In this document: positions 51,132 to 59,413 of the stretch, one piece after another | Layout of the letters: each line of letters opens with the position of its first letter | Position numbering within the stretch: position 1 is the stretch's first letter | Position numbers and translations under genes: made by a program | Assembly: GCA_017644325.1 (NCBI GenBank) | Contig: JAEPLS010000002.1 | Location: 347,336 to 411,335, forward strand | DNA from: Prochlorococcus marinus CUG1438 | GTDB lineage: Bacteria; Cyanobacteriota; Cyanobacteriia; PCC-6307; Cyanobiaceae | Length of the DNA: 64,000 nucleotides | Direction: 5' to 3' | Notes under the pieces: model-generated | What the model saw: the letters and a program-made list of their open reading frames with translations, nothing else | What the model was told of the DNA's origin: nothing | Databases searched by the model: none

Positions 51132-51605
51132 CTAAAATTTGACCAAATTTTTATAAATTAAATAATTTTTAAATTTATTTTTTAAATATCGTTCTTCTAC
51201 AAAAATCTTTAATTTAATTAATAAAGCCAGGCTTATTGTTAAACATAAATAATAAATAGATAGCTTAGTTAAAAAAACACCAATGGAAATAATGATTAGA
51301 GAATAGTACATTGGATGTCGAGTAAATCTATAAATACCTTTAGTTACAAGTTTGCTTTTAATTACAGGTCTAGGGAAAGGAGATAAATTACGACCTAAGT
51401 CTTTAATTGCAACTAACATAAAAATTGAAGCAATTACTATAATTAAAATCCCAAGGAAATAAGATATAGGGTTAACTTTAATTATTTGTTTATTAGGAAG
51501 TAATTGCCATTGAAAAAAATGGAGAAAAATAATAAGAAACTGCAAAAAAACAAGAATCAATTCACTAGAATATTTTACAAAAACTTTAAAATTATACTTA
51601 TACAT
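51132..51605 (-). CDS. isoprenylcysteine carboxyl methyltransferase (ICMT)-like membrane protein
   Basis: A small integral membrane protein (157 aa, about four or five helices). The C-terminal half has DLGRNLSPFPRPV and GIYRFTRHPMYYSLIIISIG, the SAM-binding signature of ICMT/PEMT-like methyltransferases, and EERYLKNKF at the end. Bacterial members methylate small lipids or have unknown substrates. It lies inside the recC-recB-recD cluster with gaps of 3 bp from recC and 12 bp to recB. Any link to DNA repair is unsupported; E. coli likewise has an unrelated gene (ptrA) between recC and recB. Confidence 0.83.
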   Translation of the reverse strand: MYKYNFKVFVKYSSELILVFLQFLIIFLHFFQWQLLPNKQIIKVNPISYFLGILIIVIASIFMLVAIKDLGRNLSPFPRPVIKSKLVTKGIYRFTRHPMYYSLIIISIGVFLTKLSIYYLCLTISLALLIKLKIFVEERYLKNKFKNYLIYKNLVKF

Positions 51606-51608
51606 TCT

Positions 51609-54600
51609 TCATTTCTTAAATGCTTCAATTAGAGGGCCATATAATCTAGTTGATAATTTATCAAACTTTTCATTTTCTAAAAAGAAATGTGGTTCTTTTT
51701 TATTTCCGAAACACATTTTCATTTCAATATTATCTCTTTCTCCTTTGGAAAAAGTTTTATTACCAATCCATCTATCTTCAAAAGCTTTTTTTTCATTTTT
51801 TAATTTTATTTTTGCTTCTACATATTTATAAGTACTTTCTGGAGGGAGAGGTAAACATTTTTCAGAATAATTCTTAAAAAGATTTATGTAATCCTTCAAT
51901 ATTAAATTTGAGTCTTCTACTCCTGGGGATAGAAGGATTTGAGATTTATATTCATTTTCTGTTCTAAAAATCACTTGAGTCTTTTTTATATTCTTATTCA
52001 AGATAGAAATAAATAGTAACTTTAACCAAGCCTCTACCAAACGACTTAAGCTGAGTTTCGAATGAATTAATTCAACAACTACATTATCAGAAATGAAATA
52101 TTCTTCTTTATTTAAGTTTGCTTTAACGTAAATCCTATTAATTCTTTTATATCGACTTAAATTTGCAGATAGGCTATCTACTAAATCTTTAATCTCTTTT
52201 TCTTTTGTAAAGATACTATTTCTTGGAGTAAAAATTCCATTTTCAAACAATTGATCAATAATATTCAAATTTTTTAAATCCTCAATTATGTTCTTGTTAT
52301 CAATCTCTAATTGTTGAATTACTTTAGTTATTAATTTCGACTTCTGGTAATTGCTTACATACTCTTCTTCTGGATTATGAATAAATAATTTTTGGGGTGA
52401 AATATTTTTTTTATAAAGCCAATATTTTTGTGGATTTTTGAACCAATAAATTAATTCTGATAATTTATAGTTTTTGATATCATATTTTTTTTCTTTCCAA
52501 TCTAGAGTCTCTATTAAAGAATAATTACTTTTAACAATAGGATTAGTATCAAGATCAATAATTTCATTTTTAGTTAAGTCAAAATCTTTGATTATTAGTT
52601 CTCTTTGCCCTTGATTTAGAGAACTATCAAAAAAAGAAATTAACTGTTTTATAGGAGAAGAAATATCTAATTTATTATTGTCTTTATCATTCTTTACCCA
52701 AGTGACCATCAGTTTATCTCTACAAGAAATTAACGTCTCTAAAAAAAAATATTTCTCTCTTTCAAAAACTGATGGATCTCCTAGGTGATATTTATTATTT
52801 AATAAATTAATATTTTCAATTTTTGGTAATTCTGGATAATAAACACTGTTCATATTTATCAGGAATATAACTTTATGAGGAAGAAGTCTTGCATTATCAA
52901 TATCACTTACAAGAATCTTATTAACGCGTGATTGGTTTTGATATTTTGCTTTATTAAGACACGAAATTAATATCTCTCTAAAAACATCCAATAAAATAAG
53001 ATCATCAGGTATAAAGGAAATTTCATAATTATCTAGTATTCTAAATAATTCACTTATTTCTAAATTGAAATTTTTATTGGATTCGCCAATGTTTTTAAGT
53101 ATAAATTTTGTCTTTTCAACCCAACCTTGATAAGAAAAAGATCCCCTTAGCAAATTAATATATTTTTTTAATTGAAGTAATATTTTTATCCATTTATTTA
53201 AATTTAAGCTTATATTTTTTGGGTTAAATGGTTTTTGATTAAAATTACTTAAATTAACTTCTTGTTCGTAAATCAAGCCTAAAGTAATTCTATTTATGCA
53301 CCATTCTAGAGTGTTTTTTTCTTCCCCTAATCTTTCATTAGCATCTAATCCCCAATGAAAGCCTGCTTGAGTTAGTAAATAAATAATTTCATCCTTTTGG
53401 GTAATATCAAAATCAAAAATATTTTGAGTAACTTTTTTAGAAAGAATATAATCTATTTTTTCAAGTGTAATTTTCTCATTGGCTATTTCAGTAATATCAA
53501 TCAGAAAATTATATAATTTTGATGAATCATCACTATTCTCATCAATAAAAAAATAAGGTAACTTATCGCCATTAATTAAATCATTATTAAAAATATATCT
53601 AAGAAAAGGTTTAATTTGATTAGTTTTTGGAGATAGAACAGCTATATCACTGTAATTTATGTTTACTGAGGAATCTAATATTTCTAATATCTTACCTCTA
53701 ACATACTCTAATTGACTTAATTGATTAGGATGTCCTGAGAAAATAAGTGAATCATCTTCTTTATTAACTATTAATTGATTTTGATTATTATCTATAAGTT
53801 TTTTCTGTATTTGGTTAAGTAAGAGATTAGATTTCTTCTTAGACGAATCATTTGTTGGATCAATATAGATTAAATTATTTTTTAAATGTATATCTTCCTT
53901 ATAAATATTTTCATCAATTAATTTCTGAAAATTGGCTTCAAATTTACCAAATATATTTTCAATATTTGTATTATTTAGATCCTTTTTACTATTAAAATCA
54001 TCAAATTTCAGCTCCCCCTCAAAACAATTTATCCTATTCCATAAATTATTTCCTACAGATAATAAATACAAATTTACCTTAGTAAATTTTGAGAGTTCTG
54101 AATAAAAATCAATGTATAGTTTTGATAAATTATTATCAGAAATAATATAAATTTGATTTGGGATCTTAATTTGAATATCTTTGAATTTTCTTAAATTTTT
54201 AATTAGTTTAATCATGTATAAACATGAAGGTTTTTCTGAAATCTTTTTTTCCAATAATTTATATAAAATTGGTTGCCAAAATTGATTTGAATTTAAATTA
54301 CTGAAAAGATTTGATGAATTAATTTCACATTTATCCCATTTTGCAATCATCTCAGGCCTGAAAATAAGATAATCAATAAAAAAATTCGCGATCTTTTTTG
54401 TAAAACTATAAATATCCCCATCGATTGTCTTGTTATTATTCAAATATTTATTAATCCAATTACTTAGTGGCGTCGACTCATTAAAACTATTTAATTCTTC
54501 TAATGAATCTATAATTCCCCATTTAATTGACTCGAAATTCCATAATCCCATATCAATCGTAGGGAAAAATTTTGTTAGTAATGACTCGGTATAACTTGAA

Positions 54601-54791
54601 ATGGTTTTTAATTCATAAAGAGCACTTATTTGATTTTTTATAGTTATTTGTTCTCGTAACCACTTTCCTAAAAAATAATTAGGAACTGCTATCTCTAATT
54701 TCTCTGTTATAAAAGGAGGGCATATTTTTAATTCTTCTGCTAATAGCTCACTAATGACCTCGATTTTGTTTGACTTATAAAGATTGAGCAA
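51609..54791 (-). CDS. recC: exodeoxyribonuclease V subunit gamma
   Basis: The scaffold and Chi-recognition subunit of RecBCD. Its identity rests on size (1060 aa), position just before recB and recD, and family-like blocks: AVPNYFLGKWLREQI near the N-terminus, DIAVLSPKTNQIKPFLRYIF, HKVIFLINMNSVYYPE and a late YKLSELIYWFKNPQKYWL. There is no intact Walker A motif, as expected for RecC, whose helicase-like domains are inactive. Composition is very AT-rich (13 of 60 G+C at 53461-53520). The start is 14 bp after the ycf54 stop. Confidence 0.88.
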   Translation of the reverse strand: MLNLYKSNKIEVISELLAEELKICPPFITEKLEIAVPNYFLGKWLREQITIKNQISALYELKTISSYTESLLTKFFPTIDMGLWNFESIKWGIIDSLEELNSFNESTPLSNWINKYLNNNKTIDGDIYSFTKKIANFFIDYLIFRPEMIAKWDKCEINSSNLFSNLNSNQFWQPILYKLLEKKISEKPSCLYMIKLIKNLRKFKDIQIKIPNQIYIISDNNLSKLYIDFYSELSKFTKVNLYLLSVGNNLWNRINCFEGELKFDDFNSKKDLNNTNIENIFGKFEANFQKLIDENIYKEDIHLKNNLIYIDPTNDSSKKKSNLLLNQIQKKLIDNNQNQLIVNKEDDSLIFSGHPNQLSQLEYVRGKILEILDSSVNINYSDIAVLSPKTNQIKPFLRYIFNNDLINGDKLPYFFIDENSDDSSKLYNFLIDITEIANEKITLEKIDYILSKKVTQNIFDFDITQKDEIIYLLTQAGFHWGLDANERLGEEKNTLEWCINRITLGLIYEQEVNLSNFNQKPFNPKNISLNLNKWIKILLQLKKYINLLRGSFSYQGWVEKTKFILKNIGESNKNFNLEISELFRILDNYEISFIPDDLILLDVFREILISCLNKAKYQNQSRVNKILVSDIDNARLLPHKVIFLINMNSVYYPELPKIENINLLNNKYHLGDPSVFEREKYFFLETLISCRDKLMVTWVKNDKDNNKLDISSPIKQLISFFDSSLNQGQRELIIKDFDLTKNEIIDLDTNPIVKSNYSLIETLDWKEKKYDIKNYKLSELIYWFKNPQKYWLYKKNISPQKLFIHNPEEEYVSNYQKSKLITKVIQQLEIDNKNIIEDLKNLNIIDQLFENGIFTPRNSIFTKEKEIKDLVDSLSANLSRYKRINRIYVKANLNKEEYFISDNVVVELIHSKLSLSRLVEAWLKLLFISILNKNIKKTQVIFRTENEYKSQILLSPGVEDSNLILKDYINLFKNYSEKCLPLPPESTYKYVEAKIKLKNEKKAFEDRWIGNKTFSKGERDNIEMKMCFGNKKEPHFFLENEKFDKLSTRLYGPLIEAFKK

Positions 54792-54805
54792 TTTACTAGT
54801 TAATT

Positions 54806-55126
54806 TTATTCCTCAACTTTAAACGGATCTGTTATTTCTGCATTAGGACATTCGAATTCCCCCACAGCCACAAACTCTAGACGGAGCTTTAAGAAAGTTA
54901 TAAATTTCTTATCTGTTGATAAAACAACTGCTGGTGGTGATGGGATCTTTGCTCTCATATCATCGAATTTAGTAGTTTGTAAAAAAGATGGATTTTTTAA
55001 AAGCCAAAAATCTATTTCTTTATTATTTTCTTTATAGTTCCTCTCCCTCTCTTTCAAAATCTCTTCAAGTGGTTCTTCAATTGTCAAAAACTTTTCACTT
55101 GCTGCGACGAAAAAATATGATGTCAT
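54806..55126 (-). CDS. ycf54: Ycf54-like protein of the Mg-protoporphyrin ester cyclase complex
   Basis: The 106-residue protein matches the Ycf54/DUF2488 family: SYFFVAASEKFLTIEEPLEE, then LKERERNYKENNKEIDFWLL, and a later FLKLRLEFVAVGEF. Ycf54 is needed for the aerobic cyclase that forms ring E of chlorophyll in cyanobacteria and plastids. No membrane segment is present; it acts as a soluble accessory protein. It sits between pdxJ (8-bp gap) and recC (14-bp gap) on the same strand. Confidence 0.88.
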   Translation of the reverse strand: MTSYFFVAASEKFLTIEEPLEEILKERERNYKENNKEIDFWLLKNPSFLQTTKFDDMRAKIPSPPAVVLSTDKKFITFLKLRLEFVAVGEFECPNAEITDPFKVEE

Positions 55127-55134
55127 TTTGAAAT

Positions 55135-55851
55135 TTAATTTGATGTAATAAGTGACTTCATTTCACGAACGGACTTTTCTAATCCTACCGCTAAAGCCCT
55201 TGCGACAATACTATGTCCTATGTTTAACTCGTTCATTTTGTTAATCGATGCAATTTTCTTAACATTATTATAGTTAAGTCCATGACCAGCATTAACAACT
55301 AAGCCCAAATCATTTGCTTCATGAGTTGACTCAATAATCTTTTGGAGCTCTTCATATTGACCATAACCTTTTAGTTCAGCATATTTACCTGTATGTAATT
55401 CTATAAAATCAAACCCAATTTCCTTAGAGGAATTAATCTGTTTAGAAACAGGATCGATAAATGCACTCACCTCGATATTTGAATCTTTTAAACTCGCAAC
55501 GAAATCCTTAAGATATTTCATATTACTTTTAACATCCAGCCCTCCTTCGGTGGTAACTTCTTGTCTTTTCTCAGGCACAAGTGTCACAAAATCAGGAATA
55601 AGTTTTTTAGCAATTTCTAACATTTCTTCTGTAGCCGCCATTTCTAAATTTAGTTTAGTTTTTATTGTTTTTTTCAAAAGGAATACATCTCTGTCTTGTA
55701 TGTGTCTTCTATCTTCTCTTAAGTGAACTGTTATTGAATCTGCACCCCCTAATTCAGCTAAAAAAGCAAACTGTACAGGGTCTGGTTCAACCGTTTGCCT
55801 GGCTTGCCTCACATTAGCAATGTGGTCAATGTTTACTCCTAAAGTGGTCAT
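55135..55851 (-). CDS. pdxJ: pyridoxine 5'-phosphate synthase
   Basis: It condenses 1-deoxyxylulose-5-phosphate with 3-amino-2-oxopropyl phosphate to pyridoxine 5'-phosphate. The barrel protein begins TTLGVNIDHIANVRQARQT and has GGADSITVHLREDRRHIQDRD, VTLVPEKRQEVTTEGG and VVNAGHGLNYNNV, all family signatures. Length 238 aa is normal. It probably heads the run pdxJ-ycf54-recC-ICMT-recB-recD. Confidence 0.95.
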   Translation of the reverse strand: MTTLGVNIDHIANVRQARQTVEPDPVQFAFLAELGGADSITVHLREDRRHIQDRDVFLLKKTIKTKLNLEMAATEEMLEIAKKLIPDFVTLVPEKRQEVTTEGGLDVKSNMKYLKDFVASLKDSNIEVSAFIDPVSKQINSSKEIGFDFIELHTGKYAELKGYGQYEELQKIIESTHEANDLGLVVNAGHGLNYNNVKKIASINKMNELNIGHSIVARALAVGLEKSVREMKSLITSN

Positions 55852-55944
55852 AGTTTCGAAATCTTAATTTCTAGACAATCTAGTAACCGCCCAATAATAG
55901 CTAATAAAAAATAACAAACACTTAAATTATTAATATATAGATAA

Positions 55945-56625
55945 TTGAATTTGAAAAGAAATTCCATTAAAAATAGACACAAAATAAATCCTGTATTGGG
56001 ATTTATAGCAATGTTCGTTACTCAGGATATTCTTTTGAAATTTTTTTTTAGTAAGAAGAAAATAATTAATAGTGGATTTTCGATACCACAAAATTCTTCT
56101 ATTATTTTGGCTCCAACCCATCGATCAAGATGGGACGGCTTAGTTCTCACTATGGCAATGGGCAGAAGGGTAACCAAAAAGGATTGCAGGTTTATGGTTA
56201 CTAAATCAGAAATGCGAGGAATACAAGGCTGGTTTTTAAAAAGGCTTGGATGTTTTTCGATAAATCAATTATCGCCCTCACTTACGACCCTAAGATACGC
56301 TATTGATCTTATAGAAAAAAGGGAACAATTAGTTGTTTTCCCTGAAGGTAAAATCAACAAATATAGTAGAAAATTAGTCCTAAAAGAAGGGTTATATAGA
56401 TTAGCGCGATTAGCTATAAAAAAAACAGAAACTATTACTATCATTCCTATAGGAATTGCTTATAGTGAAGTTTCTCCTAAATTCAGGAGCCAATTTTGTT
56501 TATCCTTTGGACAACCCATAGTAATGAATGATTATTTAAACCTTAATATCTTGGAATTCAATAATTTTTTATATAAAAAAATGATCAAAGAGGAAGAAAT
56601 AGCATTAAAAAATGTCCGTAGATGA
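55945..56625 (+). CDS. plsC: 1-acyl-sn-glycerol-3-phosphate acyltransferase family protein
   Basis: A PlsC-type acyltransferase in phospholipid/glycolipid synthesis. The catalytic HX4D motif is APTHRSRWDGLVLTMAM, the second motif VTKSEMRGIQGWFLKRLGCF, and motif III VVFPEGKINKY. The longest frame uses a TTG at 55945 (226 aa). The first in-frame ATG is at 56011 and would give 204 aa with all motifs intact, so the start is uncertain. A hydrophobic stretch near the N-terminus may be a membrane anchor. The next gene follows after 43 bp. Confidence 0.85.
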   Translation: MNLKRNSIKNRHKINPVLGFIAMFVTQDILLKFFFSKKKIINSGFSIPQNSSIILAPTHRSRWDGLVLTMAMGRRVTKKDCRFMVTKSEMRGIQGWFLKRLGCFSINQLSPSLTTLRYAIDLIEKREQLVVFPEGKINKYSRKLVLKEGLYRLARLAIKKTETITIIPIGIAYSEVSPKFRSQFCLSFGQPIVMNDYLNLNILEFNNFLYKKMIKEEEIALKNVRR

Positions 56626-56668
56626 ATCCGCAATAAGTTAGTATTGTTTTTAATAGTTTAAAGAGAAA

Positions 56669-57184
56669 ATGAAATTCTTAAGATTAATCCCAATCTTATT
56701 TATAATTTTTGGAAATTTTCCATATAAAAACTTAGTTTATGCAGAGATCAAGAATCCTAAAGACTACAAAGTTCTCTCAAATGAAAGTAAAAAGCTCTCT
56801 ATCTCAAACGTAAAATATTTCATAGATAAAGGCGATAAATCTATAACAAAAGGTGATATTAACGAAGCTAAAGCTTCTTACTTAGATGCAAGAAAATTAG
56901 CCAAGCAACTTGCATCTTTTTATTCTGATCTAAATACATCCTTCAAGGGAGTGGATGCAAGAATACCAAAAGAAATGCAAAGAAAAGGGAAGGAAATTTT
57001 ACAGATTTTGGCAACATCAAATGAAAGACTAGCCTCTCTATATATAAAAACCGAAGAACCAGAGGTTGCTGTACCCTTACTTATTGAAAACATTAGGATA
57101 ATGTCTCCTAATAGCTCAGAGGGTAGAAAGGCTTATGAAATATTAATCCAGTTGGGATTTGTTGAAACTAAGTACAAAGGCTAA
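56669..57184 (+). CDS. exported helical conserved hypothetical protein
   Basis: No function is assigned. An N-terminal signal peptide (MKFLRLIPILFIIFGNFP) with a probable cleavage after VYA (near residue 25) is followed by an all-helical mature region. That region has GDKSITKGDINEAKASYLDA, AKQLASFYSDLN and later LASLYIKTEEPEVAVPLLIE. These helix pairs look TPR-like. The protein (171 aa) should be periplasmic or lumenal. It lies 43 bp after plsC and 12 bp before bolA on the same strand. Confidence 0.68.
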   Translation: MKFLRLIPILFIIFGNFPYKNLVYAEIKNPKDYKVLSNESKKLSISNVKYFIDKGDKSITKGDINEAKASYLDARKLAKQLASFYSDLNTSFKGVDARIPKEMQRKGKEILQILATSNERLASLYIKTEEPEVAVPLLIENIRIMSPNSSEGRKAYEILIQLGFVETKYKG

Positions 57185-57196
57185 TTAGATTTAATT

Positions 57197-57427
57197 ATGA
57201 TTACGAAAGAAGAAGTTATTAGTTTAATTATTAAAAAATTACCAAGTTCCAAAGTTTTTGTTGAAAGCTTAAAAGGAAATGATCATTTACAAGTAACTGT
57301 AATTGCATCTGAATTTAATGGATTATCATTGGTTAAACAACACCAGCTAGTCTATTCTGCACTAAAAGAAAAACTAGCTTCAGAAGCTATTCATGCACTC
57401 GCATTAAAAACAGAAACCCCTAATTGA
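57197..57427 (+). CDS. bolA: BolA family protein
   Basis: A 76-residue BolA/YrbA-type protein, which with monothiol glutaredoxins forms [2Fe-2S] complexes used in iron sensing and cluster transfer. The family helix-turn-helix-like region is VTVIASEFNGLSLVKQHQLV, containing the conserved His, followed by ALKEKLASEAIHALALKT. The next gene, 3 bp downstream, is grxD, the expected partner, which supports the call. Confidence 0.92.
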   Translation: MITKEEVISLIIKKLPSSKVFVESLKGNDHLQVTVIASEFNGLSLVKQHQLVYSALKEKLASEAIHALALKTETPN

Positions 57428-57430
57428 ATT

Positions 57431-57754
57431 ATGGAAAACTTAACAAAAGAAAAAATACAAAAACTTATTGATTCAAATCCAGTCATGGTCTTCATGAAAG
57501 GAACTAAATTAATGCCTCAATGCGGGTTCTCAAACAATGTAGTTCAAATTCTAAATTCCCTAGGTGTAGAGTTTAGTACGTTTGATGTTTTAAGTGACTT
57601 CGAAGTAAGAGAAGGTATCAAAGAATATTCAGATTGGCCAACAATTCCTCAAGTCTACCTAAAAGGAGAATTTCTAGGTGGTTCAGATATTCTTATTGAA
57701 ATGTACAATTCAGGATCTCTAAAAGAAAAAATAGAAATCGAATTAGCTTCTTAA
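57431..57754 (+). CDS. grxD: monothiol glutaredoxin (Grx4/GrxD type)
   Basis: A CGFS-type glutaredoxin, an iron-sulphur cluster carrier. Signature blocks are [20 protein letters not shown] with the single active cysteine, then [20 protein letters not shown], which bind glutathione and the cluster. Length 107 aa is normal. It forms a two-gene unit with bolA (3-bp gap) and converges on the next gene with a 48-bp gap. Confidence 0.95.
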   Translation: MENLTKEKIQKLIDSNPVMVFMKGTKLMPQCGFSNNVVQILNSLGVEFSTFDVLSDFEVREGIKEYSDWPTIPQVYLKGEFLGGSDILIEMYNSGSLKEKIEIELAS

Positions 57755-57802
57755 GACAATTGTGAGTATAAATACTGACATTAATTAATAAAAATTAATA
57801 TT

Positions 57803-58072
57803 TTAAATCCTTTTTTTATCAAAAAATCCTTTATTTTCTTCTCCTTCTGGATCAATAAAACTTGATGGATCTAAAATCCATCTTTCAATTAATCTTTCTA
57901 AATTCTCTTGATCTCTTTGCTCTAAAGTACTGCAATTCCTTAAGGCTTGGAGATAACCATCACTATATAGTTTAAGATCAGAAGGCGTGTGAAAACGAGT
58001 AACCAAGTCTTGGCAACCATCGCAAATTGACTGAAAATGACGAACTGCTTTTGGGTTTTCAAATAATGTCAT
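57803..58072 (-). CDS. conserved hypothetical protein (DUF6761-like)
   Basis: The 89-residue soluble protein begins MTLFENPKAVRHFQSICDGC and continues with LKLYSDGYLQALRNC and LERLIERWILDPSSFI. This pattern is that of a small helical family widespread in cyanobacteria (I believe DUF6761) with no known function. The C-terminus is charged and probably disordered. It is divergent from the response regulator across 86 bp. Confidence 0.72.
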   Translation of the reverse strand: MTLFENPKAVRHFQSICDGCQDLVTRFHTPSDLKLYSDGYLQALRNCSTLEQRDQENLERLIERWILDPSSFIDPEGEENKGFFDKKRI

Positions 58073-58158
58073 AATTCGATAGATTCCGATTTTTATTTAG
58101 CATTTGTTATACCTTATTAAAGACGACAAAAACTTGGCTGGCCAAACAGTAATTAAGA

Positions 58159-58896
58159 ATGCAATCAACTGAGCAAATCTTAGCTTCAACTCCTGGTAGT
58201 TCTCAATTGCCTCCGACCTCTCAAACCCCCTCGAGAGTTCTTGTTGTTGAACCTCACCCCACACTAAGGACTGTATTAGTTCAAAGACTTCGCCAAGATG
58301 GTCATCTAGCTGCTGCTGTTGGATCATCAGCAGAGGCTATTGACTTATGCAGGGAACAATCACCTGACTTGTTGGTAAGTGCTGAAATTCTAGAACAAAA
58401 CACAGCGATGAGATTGGCTCAACAATTAGGTTGCTCGGTTATTGTTTTAACTGCAAGATCTGGTGTGGAAGCGTTAGTTAACTTACTTGATGAAGGTGCC
58501 GATGACGTCCTCAGAAAGCCATTCGGACTTGAGGAACTAGCTGCAAGATGTAGAACCTTATTAAAAAGAGGAAGAATAGGATTACAAGAAAAAGTCGAAG
58601 TAGGACCTTTAGAAGTTCATCTACTCCTGAGGCAGGTGACACTAAGCGAGAAGCCCGTAGAACTAAGCCCACGAGAGTTTGCTCTGCTTTGCGCACTTCT
58701 AATGCCTCCTGGCATGGTAAGAAGTCGACAAGAGCTTCTAAGGATGGCTTGGCCCCCTTTCAGTGGAGGTCCAAGATCTGTAGATACCCAGGTCTTAACA
58801 TTGAGAAGGAAATTAGAGCAAGCAGGTTTAGGAGAAGGCGGTGGGATAACCACTGTTAGACAGCAAGGTTATAGATTCAGTATTGATAATATTTAG
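58159..58896 (+). CDS. OmpR-type response regulator with degenerate receiver
   Basis: A 245-aa winged-helix regulator. After a polar Pro/Ser/Thr-rich N-terminus (1-25) comes a receiver-like domain (26-137), then an OmpR/PhoB DNA-binding domain (147-243) with LSPREFALLCALL and GPRSVDTQVLTLRRKLEQ and TVRQQGYRF. The receiver lacks the acidic pocket (VVDD is VVEP, Glu31-Pro32) and the phospho-acceptor Asp (Ala75 in DLLVSAEIL), but keeps Thr98 and Lys120. It is therefore probably phosphorylation-independent. Composition is odd: in the 20 codons from 58621, 11 end in G or C, versus 3 of 20 in a gyrA sample. Target genes are unknown. It overlaps the next, convergent gene by 4 bp. Confidence 0.87.
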   Translation: MQSTEQILASTPGSSQLPPTSQTPSRVLVVEPHPTLRTVLVQRLRQDGHLAAAVGSSAEAIDLCREQSPDLLVSAEILEQNTAMRLAQQLGCSVIVLTARSGVEALVNLLDEGADDVLRKPFGLEELAARCRTLLKRGRIGLQEKVEVGPLEVHLLLRQVTLSEKPVELSPREFALLCALLMPPGMVRSRQELLRMAWPPFSGGPRSVDTQVLTLRRKLEQAGLGEGGGITTVRQQGYRFSIDNI

Positions 58897-59399
58897 TTTA
58901 GATAAGCAAAAAGTTCACCAACAATCATTAACAAAGATAGTAATGTTAATAACTTATAAGTCCAAAGAGGTGATATATAATTCATTTCCTTTATTGATAT
59001 ACCAGTATTTTTCGAAATATTTAATACAAATTTCTCGAAATTTTCCAACCTTTGTGGGATAAGAAAGTTTTCACCTTTTTTAGTATTAAAGTAATAAACC
59101 TTACTGCCCTGACTCGTCGGTAAAGTTTTGATTAATTTAATGTCTTTCCAAGTAATCTCCCAATTTTTTCTTCCTAGGATTTTGGAAATAATGCTAGTTT
59201 TATATGAAATCTGAGTATTGGATGTTTCTACATAATCACTTGTAATATTGATAATTAAAAAAAGGCCCAAAACAAAAGTAAATATTGAAGGGATTTTTAA
59301 TTTATCCAGTGATATGAATGGTATGGGAATTGTAAGCGCTAAATATAAAGAAATGAGAGAACTTTTTACAAAAAAGAGAGTTTTAAACTTTTCTATCAT
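58893..59399 (-). CDS. hypothetical membrane protein, possibly PH-like
   Basis: No function is recognised. The 168-residue protein has two hydrophobic segments near the N-terminus (about residues 8-28 and 35-53), then a soluble strand-rich stretch (NWEITWKDIKLIKTLPTSQG, then KVYYFNTKKGENFLIPQRLE), and a last membrane segment near 145-165. The layout resembles small membrane proteins with a bacterial PH-like (DUF304-type) domain, but this is weak. It follows crtH by 14 bp on the same strand and overlaps the response regulator's 3' end by 4 bp. Confidence 0.62.
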   Translation of the reverse strand: MIEKFKTLFFVKSSLISLYLALTIPIPFISLDKLKIPSIFTFVLGLFLIINITSDYVETSNTQISYKTSIISKILGRKNWEITWKDIKLIKTLPTSQGSKVYYFNTKKGENFLIPQRLENFEKFVLNISKNTGISIKEMNYISPLWTYKLLTLLSLLMIVGELFAYLN

Positions 59400-59413
59400 C
59401 AGATAAAAACCTT

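Noticed and set aside
58617..58853. Minus-strand open frame of 78 codons inside the response regulator gene
   Set aside because: High GC lowers stop frequency on the other strand, so open shadow frames are expected; no start signal or domain is seen. Kept only as a reason to test for antisense RNA.
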